From: a bacterium
GTDB taxonomy: Bacteria > Verrucomicrobiota > Verrucomicrobiia > Chthoniobacterales > Terrimicrobiaceae
Direction: 5' to 3'
Length of the DNA: 5,101 nt
Assembly (NCBI GenBank): GCA_009920585.1
Contig: RFZT01000178.1
Span: 1-5,101, forward strand
Shown here piece by piece: positions 1-5,101 of this stretch. The notes below the pieces were generated by a model that saw only the letters and a list, made by a program, of their open reading frames with translations, was not told where the DNA came from and did not search any database. The position numbers were made by a program, and so were the translations under genes. Every line of letters begins with the position of its first letter. Within the stretch, counting starts at the first letter, position 1.

Positions 1-106
1 ATTCCGCCGCGTCCATGTTGTTCCTCAATTTGTCCGCCGTTAACCACAGCTTTTGTTCAAAGCCCAGGTTGGCAGTCGAGGTCTCGGTTGTTGGTTTGCG
101 TGCCAT
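1..106 (-). CDS. hsdM: Type I restriction-modification methyltransferase subunit HsdM, N-terminal fragment
   Basis: Reading from the ATG at 104-106 towards the left edge gives 35 codons beginning MARKPTTETSTANLG and continuing FEQKLWLTADKLRNNMDAAE. The stretch with LGFEQKLW, the ADKLR core and the N-N-M-D-A-A-E ending is the hallmark of the HsdM N-terminal helical domain, which precedes the N6-adenine methyltransferase domain in the family. HsdM pairs with the specificity subunit HsdS to methylate adenine at a bipartite site, and adding HsdR gives the restriction complex. Only about 5-7% of a usual 500-700 residue HsdM is visible, so the catalytic NPPF/Y motif cannot be checked. The ATG is preceded by CGCAGCTTAAATC with no Shine-Dalgarno site. 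Partner genes hsdS and hsdR, if present, should lie beyond the left edge. The family call is strong; whether the gene is intact is unknown. Confidence 0.88.
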   Translation of the reverse strand, partial: MARKPTTETSTANLGFEQKLWLTADKLRNNMDAAE

Positions 107-385
107 GATTTAAGCTGCGGAAAGAGATGGAAACAGGGCGTCAGCGTTCATTACTTTTTATTTTGTGAAAAATGGGCGCATGGAGTGGAAGTGAATCCTC
201 TGTGAATGGTTTTTTCAGCTTACAAGTGATCAGTGAAAATAGGCTAGTGATGTAGCTGCGATAAACAAAGCAAGATTGAGTTAAAAAAGCGGGTCTAGAG
301 GCTTTTTCCATGCGCGTTAAACATTTATTGCATTTGATGTGAGGGCATAAGTTCAGGTGGGTGGAGCTCATCGGACGGGCTTGGT
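107..385. other. Intergenic region between the 123-residue gene and hsdM
   Basis: This 279-base, AT-richer stretch separates two minus-strand genes. It should contain the end of the 386-757 transcript and the promoter and leader of hsdM. A terminator-like hairpin lies at 284-307. The AT-rich stretch near 150-175 is a plausible place for an hsdM promoter, but I cannot pick convincing -35 and -10 boxes. A minus-strand reading frame through it (141-476) encodes a low-complexity, shadow-like product and overlaps the better gene, so I do not call it. A 14-base sequence at 135-148 recurs at 1155-1168 with one mismatch. Confidence 0.6.
283..308 (-). terminator. Terminator-like hairpin downstream of the 123-residue gene
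   Basis: AAAAAGC at 284-290 and GCTTTTT at 301-307 are perfect 7-base inverted complements around a 10-base loop (GGGTCTAGAG). Read on the minus strand, the second arm continues into a run of six T, as in an intrinsic terminator. It sits about 95 bases past the stop of the 386-757 gene and well before hsdM, so it could separate the two transcripts. The stem has only two G-C pairs, so it would be a weak terminator. It could act in both directions because both arms carry A/T runs. Confidence 0.4.
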
Positions 386-757
386 TTACGCTTGGAATCC
401 GAAGATGTGCGGTGCGACCTTGGCGAGGATGTGAGGGTGCGGTTCTAGGAGTTTTGTAGCGTGTCTTTTCGCGCAAAAAGGCTTGCCCGGCAGAGGAGCA
501 TCGTCAATCGGCTCAATCCAAAAATTCACAACAAACTTCCGCAGCGTTTCTATGACGTCGTGGTGCCTTGATCCATAAAATCGGTAATCTTCCAAAAACC
601 ATTCAACCATGGTGCCCACGAGTTGTTCGGAAAAGAGGACGGCTTCTTTGTGGGAGCTGGCCTCAAAGAAAAGTTTGCGCCCGGCTTGGGCAGGGAGGTG
701 CGGACGCTGATTCACGTAAACGCGATATCTCTTTTCGTGAAGTTGATGCTTTTTCAT
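386..757 (-). CDS. Conserved-looking hypothetical protein, 123 residues
   Basis: The frame runs from ATG at 755-757 to TAA at 386-388 and gives a protein-like sequence starting MKKHQLHEKRYRVYVNQRPH. The first third is basic. The middle (about residues 30-85) alternates hydrophobic and charged residues and is rich in aromatics, including the stretches MVEWFLEDYRFYG and LRKFVVNFWIEP. That pattern suggests a small folded soluble alpha/beta domain. The last 30 residues are rich in His, Lys and Pro and may be disordered. There is no signal peptide, membrane segment or cysteine cluster. I do not recognise the family. The start codon lacks a Shine-Dalgarno site, like hsdM and the SNF2 gene here. It lies in the same direction as hsdM but 279 bases upstream with a terminator-like hairpin between, so co-transcription is doubtful. 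A role linked to restriction cannot be read from the sequence. Confidence 0.6.
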   Translation of the reverse strand: MKKHQLHEKRYRVYVNQRPHLPAQAGRKLFFEASSHKEAVLFSEQLVGTMVEWFLEDYRFYGSRHHDVIETLRKFVVNFWIEPIDDAPLPGKPFCAKRHATKLLEPHPHILAKVAPHIFGFQA

Positions 758-803
758 CGAAGTTGAATGGTGGGTTTTGAGATGGGCCTACCCATTTAAC
801 GCG

Positions 804-812
804 GGAGGTGAT
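804..812 (+). promoter_or_regulatory. Near-perfect Shine-Dalgarno sequence
   Basis: GGAGGTGAT at 804-812 matches the complement of the 16S rRNA 3' end over nine bases. The GGAGG core ends 8 bases before the ATG at 817, an ideal spacing. It is the only strong Shine-Dalgarno site seen before a start in this window: hsdM, the 123-residue gene and the SNF2 gene all lack one. It supports translation of the 817-909 ORF if the region is transcribed. It may instead be a structural part of a repeat or an RNA. Confidence 0.45.
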
Positions 813-816
813 TGCG

Positions 817-909
817 ATGGCTCCGCTCGCCAAAAACAAATTCCTCCTGCTTGAGGAACACTGGCTGCAAGGGGTTCTGCGGGGCGAGCGGAGATGTTTT
901 AAGCATTAA
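817..909 (+). CDS. Candidate 30-residue small ORF with ideal ribosome binding site
   Basis: ATG at 817 opens a 30-codon frame ending at TAA 907-909, beginning MAPLAKNKFLLLEEHWLQGV and ending in a basic, Arg-rich tail (about residues 22-30) with one Cys. The middle could form a short amphipathic helix (LLLEEHWLQGVL). The support is the near-perfect Shine-Dalgarno site with 8-base spacing. Against it, the coding DNA is largely the two arms of an 11-bp inverted repeat plus an inner hairpin, so the protein-like look may be incidental. The same frame stays open again at 925-1086 after two TAA codons, so this could be the head of a decayed gene. It could also be a leader peptide or a true small protein. 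I do not recognise it. Confidence 0.28.
   Translation: MAPLAKNKFLLLEEHWLQGVLRGERRCFKH
821..893. repeat. 11-bp inverted repeat enclosing a second hairpin
   Basis: CTCCGCTCGCC at 821-831 is perfectly complementary in reverse to GGCGAGCGGAG at 883-893, with 51 bases between. Inside that loop TTCCTC (841-846) and GAGGAA (853-858) form a second perfect 6-bp stem with a 6-base loop. The outer stem is mostly G-C and should be stable in RNA or single-stranded DNA. The structure starts 9 bases after the Shine-Dalgarno sequence. No T-run follows the outer arm directly, so it is not a standard intrinsic terminator. It could be part of a structured RNA, a repeat-element end or a translation-control hairpin. 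Confidence 0.6.
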
Positions 910-1106
910 TTTTTTAAGTCTTAAGATGAGCGGAGTGGCTGCCGCTTGGCCGCTGAGCCTAGGTCTCGAGTTGTGCGTAACTGGTGGAATGCATTCGATG
1001 AGGCGAAGGATTTTGGTGATCATTTCGCCAGCAACCCTAACAACACTGGTTGGACATCTGCGGGGGGAGGGGGAGAAAAAATCTGAAACTGGAAACCTGA
1101 ACACAT

Positions 1107-1146
1107 GCCAGCGGGGCACTGGCTGGGGGTAGCCTGCCGAAGGCAG
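1107..1146. repeat. Two adjacent short hairpins
   Basis: GCCAG (1107-1111) pairs with CTGGC (1119-1123) across a 7-base loop, and CTGCC (1134-1138) pairs with GGCAG (1142-1146) across a GAA loop. The two stems are 10 bases apart. Neither has a directly adjacent T-run on either strand, so intrinsic termination is unlikely. They resemble REP-like palindromes scattered between genes, but only one copy is in the window. Confidence 0.4.
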
Positions 1147-1180
1147 CATTAGGGAGGGTGTCAGCGTTTGAAGCTAGAGC

Positions 1181-1310
1181 TTACAGGAGTTCGATCTCGG
1201 CTACACGAACGACGAGGTTTGTGCCGTAGGGATAGCCTGTAAAATCGATGGCGGCGAGTCCGTCCGTCCTGCGGGTTGTGGGTGAATTTCAATTCTTCTT
1301 GATCATCCAT
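1181..1310 (-). pseudogene. Candidate small gene broken by a (GGAC)3 slip
   Basis: From ATG at 1308-1310 the minus strand reads MDDQEELKFTHNPQDG and then loses its protein-like character inside a (GGAC)3 tandem repeat (GTCC x3 on the plus strand at 1258-1269). In the neighbouring frame, directly after the repeat, the sequence reads LAAIDFTGYPYGTNLVVRVA followed by EIELL and TAA at 1181-1183. Removing one GGAC unit would join the halves through ...NPQDG-LAAID... into a 41-residue product with an acidic start and a beta-rich, hydrophobic end. Both halves look protein-like and nothing else explains them. It may be a small gene switched off by a 4-base duplication, or the tail of a larger lost gene. 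No Shine-Dalgarno site precedes the ATG. I do not recognise the family. Confidence 0.4.
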
Positions 1311-1456
1311 CCAGCATCTGTACGACAGAGACGTTCACGTGCCCCCTTTTCGCGAATCGAGATCTTGCGGTTCCCATAAGGGGACCAGAGAGGATTGGCC
1401 GCATGAGAGTGGCGTAAAAAAGCAAAAATCGACTTTGCTCGGTTTCGGTGACTCAT
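1289..1456 (-). CDS. Candidate 55-residue basic small protein or gene remnant
   Basis: A minus-strand frame runs from ATG at 1454-1456 to TGA at 1289-1291, starting MSHRNRAKSIFAFLRHSHAA and ending CRTDAGWMIKKN. It is strongly basic (Arg/Lys/His) with one central stretch NPLWSPYGNRKISIREKG. There are no recognisable motifs and no Shine-Dalgarno site. Its start is 16 bases from the SNF2 start on the other strand, so the two would be tightly divergent. Its last 22 bases overlap the slipped ORF in a different frame. Past the TGA, its frame is also the one that encodes the LAAIDF... segment. The two could therefore be pieces of one 91-residue gene if a single base was lost near 1292-1296 and four were gained at 1258-1269. 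A chance ORF remains quite possible. Confidence 0.22.
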   Translation of the reverse strand: MSHRNRAKSIFAFLRHSHAANPLWSPYGNRKISIREKGARERLCRTDAGWMIKKN

Positions 1457-1464
1457 GGTTTAAT
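1435..1464 (+). promoter_or_regulatory. Possible promoter for the SNF2 gene
   Basis: TTTAAT at 1459-1464 matches the -10 consensus at five of six positions, and TTGCTC at 1435-1440 matches the first three bases of a -35 box with an 18-base spacer. Transcription would then begin around 1470-1473, at or just before the ATG, giving a leaderless or nearly leaderless mRNA. That fits the absence of a Shine-Dalgarno site. The -35 match is poor and the assignment is tentative. Confidence 0.22.
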
Positions 1465-1472
1465 CAGAAATT

Positions 1473-4400
1473 ATGTCCGGCGACCAAAGCCCCATTTTAA
1501 CTCCCAAGTATTCTGAAATGCTTGAAGAACACCTGCACGACTTCAGTTCGAGAAATATTGCGGACGGGCAATTTCTTTATCAGAGCGGGGCTGTTGGAAA
1601 TTCCCTATGGAATGAGTCCGAACACGAGATTAGGGCAGATGTTTTTGATCTAAAGAAATACAACGTTACCATCAATATTGACGACTTTTTGGCATTGGGG
1701 GAGTGCACATGCAAGCATCGTGTGGATTGCCGTCATGTCGCTGCGGTGATCTTTAAGACGCGAGAAATGAGTCGTGCGCAAACGAACGCTCCCCACTCCA
1801 CTAACAAACTCCCACCTGCAAGCGAAGGTTCCCTCCTTGAGTTGATTTCGTCGAAAACTGGAAAAACCCTTCCAAAAAATGCGCTGAGGTTTTTGAAATC
1901 AGCTGATTCTTGGTGGAAAACGAAAAAGAGGAAAATCGTTTTTAACGATTTTAATAGTGCCCTTGGACGATCCTCTATTTGGAGATACGATGAACTCGTT
2001 GTTTATCCTGAGGAATACCCTCCGCAGTCCGCTTCGGAGTTTTTGGCCTACCTTGCCGAATTAGCCCGCAATGTTGATCTCGAGATGCCTTATCCTATCA
2101 ATGATATGGTCGATCAGGATCTGAAAACCCGATTGATGGCTCAGTGGGATAGGCTCAAGGAAACGCATAGGTGGCTTGAGTCCTTACGGTCTTGGAAGGA
2201 TGCGGAGGACTCCGTGGCAGTGATCCCGCCGGAGCTTCGTTTCAAGCTCACTGAAAACGGCACGTTGATTGAAATTCGGCATCCGGGCGAGTTGGAGTTC
2301 TCTCCGCTTATTCAAAAAAAACTGAAGTCACTTGTTGTGAGGAACGGTTATGGTGAACCGCCCTTTGAGCTCAGTCCGGGATCTCACATTGTGCTTCGCT
2401 CGCTGGTGGATAAATACGGAGAAATTCATGGCGTGCAAGTGACCGAAATGTCCGCTTCGTTCACTAAAAGCCTGAGTCAGCTTGCAAGTAGTGAGGAAAT
2501 GTTTCACGCGCACGTTGTCGGAAGGGATGGCGGACGGGTAGAGTTTTCCAATCAGCGGCTTGTTTGGGATCTCTATAGTCATGAAGGTTCCGATGACTGT
2601 TACGAGCTGACTCTTCGGACTGAAAGTGGTGAAATACCACCTTCTCCCCTTGCTGTTCTGCCCGGCAAACCTCTCCGCTACATCACCTGTGATCGTGTCT
2701 ACTCGCTGGATTACTGGCCGTTTGGAAATACGGCGGTCTCCTGGCCGCAGCGCATTCCCGTTAAAGCGCTGGAATCCCGTGAGGGAATTAATGCCCTTGC
2801 AAAGCTGAAGTTGCCCCCGCCGAAGCATCTTGCTGAAAAAGTTCAGATTATTGCTGGCGATATCGTCGTTCGCTGCCGCGTTTTTCAATACGAGAGTGTG
2901 GCTTCGGATTACCTCCAGATTAGTGCAAAGACGACATTCAGTGATTATGAGGCTCCACTTCTCTGGGATGGTGAAAATTGGGTAAATACCCGCTCCTCAT
3001 TCATAAAAAAAATTCCATCTCCCGACACGTTTATTCAGATTGAGAAATCCGCGATGCCGGCAACAACGGCTTGGCTTCGCCAGATGACCAAGAAGTCAGC
3101 TGCATTCGACTACTCAGAAATCTGGCTTGAACAGCGCATTCAAGGCAAAGAATGGCCGGAGCATTTTATTTCCTGGCTCGATCAGCGTCCGGAAGGGTGT
3201 GTGGTCGAACTCGATTCCGATCTGGCCAGCCTGCGGGATGGTAGCGTGGCAGGGTATGTGCAACTTCATATTGAGGATAGCTCTGCCGAGATTGACTGGT
3301 TTGATTTGAGTGTCGCATTGAGTGTGGACGACACCACGCTCACCCAAGAGGAGATCAATCTCCTTCTTAAAGCCAAAGGAAAATGGGTCCGCATCAAGGG
3401 GAAAGGTTGGAGAAAACTGGATTTCCAACTCTCGGAAGAGCAAATCAAGGAACTCGCCGATCTCGGACTCGCTGTGGATGATTTCAGTCACGAAAAGCAA
3501 CGCCTTCATGCGTTGCAACTCGGATCCCTCACCAAGAAAAACACCTCATTGGTCGGCGCCGATCGGGTGAAGCAAATCCAACGCCGGATCGAGGATATTC
3601 AGACCCGAGTCACGCCGCCTGCACCTGACGCTATCACGGCCACACTTCGCCCCTATCAACTCGAGGGATTCCACTTTCTCGCCTATCTGACAGCCAACAA
3701 CTTTGGCGGCGTGCTCGCGGATGATATGGGGCTTGGGAAAACGCTTCAAACACTGGCTTGGATTGCCTGGTTGAGAAAGGACAAGAATGTCACTGAGCCC
3801 ATGTTGGTCGTTTGTCCAAAATCGGTTCAAGACAACTGGCAAGCCGAGTGTTTAAAGTTCTTTCCAGACCTCAATGTCGAGGTTTGGAGTCGGTCCAACG
3901 CTGATTCCAAGAAGGTGAAGACTGAGGCCGATCTTCTCGTCATCAACTATGCCCAGCTTCGCAATAATGAAGAATTGCTGCGCTCTAGCAAATGGGGAGC
4001 CGTGATTTTAGATGAAGCCCAAGCTATCAAAAATCCCAGCTCGCAAAATGCCAAAGCCGCCTGCTCTCTGGCAGCCCGACATCGACTGGCTCTTACTGGA
4101 ACTCCGATTGAAAACCGACTGCTGGATTTATGGTCTATCTTCGCATTTGCCATGCCGGGGGTTCTTGGGAAACGTGCCAGCTTTGTGAAGAATTTCGATG
4201 GCAAGGAGGATCTCTTTGCGCGTCGCCGTCTCTCAGCACGCACGCGTCCATTTTTACTTCGCCGAACAAAAAACGAAGTCGCCCGCGATCTCCCAGACCG
4301 CGTTGAGGAAGACATCATTGTTGAATTTGAAGGAACGCAATCCACGCTATATAATGCTGAACTCAAGCGAGCCCGCGCTCAGTTGCTGAAGGTGGAAACC

Positions 4401-5051
4401 AACAAGCAACTCGACAAGCTAAGATTCAACATCCTCACCAGCCTCCTCCGCCTTCGCCAGATTTGCTGCCACCCACGCCTTCTCGGGCTCGAGTCGGCAT
4501 CCAAAAAGACAAAGCAAGCGACCACTGAGGAAAGCGCTAAGGTTTCTGCCCTCATGGAGTTGTTGGAGCCTCTGATGGAGGAGGGGCAGAAGGTGCTCGT
4601 GTTCTCCCAATTCCTCGAAATGCTCGAAATCATACGGGAGGAAATAACCCAACGTGCTTGGACTACCTTCATGCTCACTGGCCAAACAGAGGATCGCGGT
4701 GCACTTGTGGATTCCTTCCAGAAACACGAAGGCGCCGGCATTTTCCTGATCAGTCTCAAAGCCGGCGGTGCAGGACTCAATCTGACTGCCGCGAGTTACG
4801 TGGTTCTCTTTGACCCTTGGTGGAACCCAGCCGTTGAGGCGCAGGCGATCGACCGCACGCACCGGATTGGGCAAAAGCAAACAGTTTTCGCTTACCGCCT
4901 CCTCATCAAAAACACGATTGAGGAAAAAATCCGTACCCTTCAGAAACACAAAGGGAATATCGCGAATGACATTCTTGGTGAGGAAAACTTCGCCAAGGCA
5001 CTCACGATCGCTGATTTTCAATTCCTTCTTGGCGACGAAATGGACGAATAG
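1473..5051 (+). CDS. SWIM zinc-finger SNF2-family DEAD/DEAH-like helicase, 1192 residues
   Basis: This is a complete superfamily 2 ATPase of the bacterial SWIM-SNF2 type. An N-terminal SWIM zinc finger shows C78-x-C80-x5-C86-x-H88. A long linking region (about 130-690) has no motif I can name and fits the place of the bacterial SNF2-associated domain. The ATPase core follows: the conserved LRPYQLEG at 725-732, Walker A DDMGLGKT at 750-757 (Lys756), motif Ia VVCPKS near 779-784, the DEAQ box at 847-850, TGTPIEN at 875-881, FLLRRTK near 927-933 and LRQICCHPR near 994-1002. The C-terminal lobe has VLVFSQF at 1041-1047, GGAGLNL at 1098-1104, DPWWNP at 1114-1119 and QAIDRTHRIGQ at 1124-1134 with Arg1128 and Arg1131. 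All key motifs are intact, so it should hydrolyse ATP and translocate on duplex DNA, possibly remodelling protein-DNA complexes as RapA-like proteins do with RNA polymerase. The start is fixed by an in-frame TAA at 1461; there is no Shine-Dalgarno site. It is transcribed away from hsdM. Confidence 0.95.
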   Translation: MSGDQSPILTPKYSEMLEEHLHDFSSRNIADGQFLYQSGAVGNSLWNESEHEIRADVFDLKKYNVTINIDDFLALGECTCKHRVDCRHVAAVIFKTREMSRAQTNAPHSTNKLPPASEGSLLELISSKTGKTLPKNALRFLKSADSWWKTKKRKIVFNDFNSALGRSSIWRYDELVVYPEEYPPQSASEFLAYLAELARNVDLEMPYPINDMVDQDLKTRLMAQWDRLKETHRWLESLRSWKDAEDSVAVIPPELRFKLTENGTLIEIRHPGELEFSPLIQKKLKSLVVRNGYGEPPFELSPGSHIVLRSLVDKYGEIHGVQVTEMSASFTKSLSQLASSEEMFHAHVVGRDGGRVEFSNQRLVWDLYSHEGSDDCYELTLRTESGEIPPSPLAVLPGKPLRYITCDRVYSLDYWPFGNTAVSWPQRIPVKALESREGINALAKLKLPPPKHLAEKVQIIAGDIVVRCRVFQYESVASDYLQISAKTTFSDYEAPLLWDGENWVNTRSSFIKKIPSPDTFIQIEKSAMPATTAWLRQMTKKSAAFDYSEIWLEQRIQGKEWPEHFISWLDQRPEGCVVELDSDLASLRDGSVAGYVQLHIEDSSAEIDWFDLSVALSVDDTTLTQEEINLLLKAKGKWVRIKGKGWRKLDFQLSEEQIKELADLGLAVDDFSHEKQRLHALQLGSLTKKNTSLVGADRVKQIQRRIEDIQTRVTPPAPDAITATLRPYQLEGFHFLAYLTANNFGGVLADDMGLGKTLQTLAWIAWLRKDKNVTEPMLVVCPKSVQDNWQAECLKFFPDLNVEVWSRSNADSKKVKTEADLLVINYAQLRNNEELLRSSKWGAVILDEAQAIKNPSSQNAKAACSLAARHRLALTGTPIENRLLDLWSIFAFAMPGVLGKRASFVKNFDGKEDLFARRRLSARTRPFLLRRTKNEVARDLPDRVEEDIIVEFEGTQSTLYNAELKRARAQLLKVETNKQLDKLRFNILTSLLRLRQICCHPRLLGLESASKKTKQATTEESAKVSALMELLEPLMEEGQKVLVFSQFLEMLEIIREEITQRAWTTFMLTGQTEDRGALVDSFQKHEGAGIFLISLKAGGAGLNLTAASYVVLFDPWWNPAVEAQAIDRTHRIGQKQTVFAYRLLIKNTIEEKIRTLQKHKGNIANDILGEENFAKALTIADFQFLLGDEMDE

Positions 5052-5101
5052 TTTTTGGGGGAGTAAATCGGCGGAAAATACTCGCGTGCGCTGCCATCCA
5101 C
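5052..5101. other. Downstream flank of the SNF2 gene
   Basis: Fifty bases follow the TAG stop. There is a short T-run and G-run right after the stop (TTTTTGGGGG) but no stem before it, so I see no intrinsic terminator. A minus-strand frame open from the right edge stops at 5018-5020 inside the SNF2 gene and has too few codons to judge. Confidence 0.5.

Larger units (their letters stand above)
758..1472. other. 715-base region without a convincing standard gene
   Basis: This stretch separates the divergent 123-residue gene and SNF2 gene and should hold their promoters, but it is much longer than promoters need. The left part (about 783-1150) has a strong ribosome-binding-like site, a 30-codon ORF, nested inverted repeats, an AT-rich tract at 896-924, a G-rich tract at 1062-1073 and two short hairpins at 1107-1146. 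The right part (1181-1456, minus strand) has two overlapping short protein-like frames, one apparently frameshifted. Longer frames on either strand at 796-1149 encode low-complexity, Pro/Ser/Arg-rich shadow products and are not called. Overall it looks like degraded or repeat-derived DNA with some structured elements. Confidence 0.55.

Noticed and set aside
141..476. Minus-strand 111-codon ORF
   Set aside because: It overlaps the more protein-like 386-757 gene in another frame, has a low-complexity composition and runs through the terminator-like hairpin and the likely hsdM promoter region.
568..780. Plus-strand 70-codon ORF
   Set aside because: It is antisense to the 123-residue gene and its translation looks like a shadow frame.
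793..935. Integron attC-like site
   Set aside because: ATTTAAC at 793-799 fits the RYYYAAC box, but no matching GTTRRRY box follows the stem at the right place and no integron integrase is present.
812..1132. Plus-strand 106-codon ORF from a TTG
   Set aside because: The TTG at 812 overlaps the Shine-Dalgarno sequence, which fits the ATG at 817 in another frame; the product looks random.
796..1149. Minus-strand 117-codon ORF
   Set aside because: Pro/Ser/Arg-rich, low-complexity translation across several inverted repeats; no ribosome site and no recognisable domain.
2328..2888. Antisense ORFs inside the SNF2 gene (for example 2328-2888, 3947-4366, 4419-5021)
   Set aside because: They are shadows of a well-supported gene with all helicase motifs in the + frame.
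1..5051. DISARM-like or other known SNF2-plus-methylase defence system
   Set aside because: The methylase fragment is a standard type I HsdM, the helicase has the SWIM-SNF2 architecture of standalone proteins, and no other expected components are visible.
5018..5101. Minus-strand frame entering from the right edge, possible convergent gene end
   Set aside because: Only 27 codons are visible, it overlaps the SNF2 3' end, and no motif supports it.

Overview
The window looks like bacterial chromosome of middling G+C. A verrucomicrobial (Opitutae-like) host is my best guess from the style of the proteins and the lack of Shine-Dalgarno sites before the main genes, but no rRNA or other marker gene confirms it. 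One gene dominates: a complete 1192-residue SWIM-SNF2 helicase on the + strand (1473-5051). At the left edge, on the minus strand, is the first 35 codons of a type I restriction-modification methyltransferase (hsdM). So the window starts at the edge of a restriction-modification locus and runs away from it.

Layout: 1-106, hsdM N-terminus (minus, runs off the left end). 107-385, an intergenic stretch with a terminator-like hairpin. 386-757, a protein-like 123-residue hypothetical gene (minus). 758-1472, a 715-base stretch with no convincing ordinary gene. 1473-5051, the SNF2 gene. 5052-5101, a short tail with no recognisable feature.

The 758-1472 stretch is the least ordinary part. Its left half (about 783-1150) has a near-perfect Shine-Dalgarno sequence followed by a 30-codon ORF, most of which can fold into an 11-bp GC-rich stem enclosing a second hairpin. 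A second copy of one stem arm lies 42 bases downstream and could compete for pairing. The same frame stays open for another 53 codons after two TAA codons. Its right half (1181-1456, minus strand) holds two short overlapping protein-like reading frames. One of them appears interrupted by a 4-base slip in a (GGAC)3 tandem repeat.

Functionally, HsdM with HsdS and HsdR would methylate or restrict DNA. The SNF2 ATPase is probably a nucleic-acid or protein-complex translocase acting on its own; nothing in its sequence ties it to the restriction system. I see no convincing new multi-gene system here. The structured, possibly repeat-derived intergenic block and the slipped small ORF are the best candidates for something undescribed.
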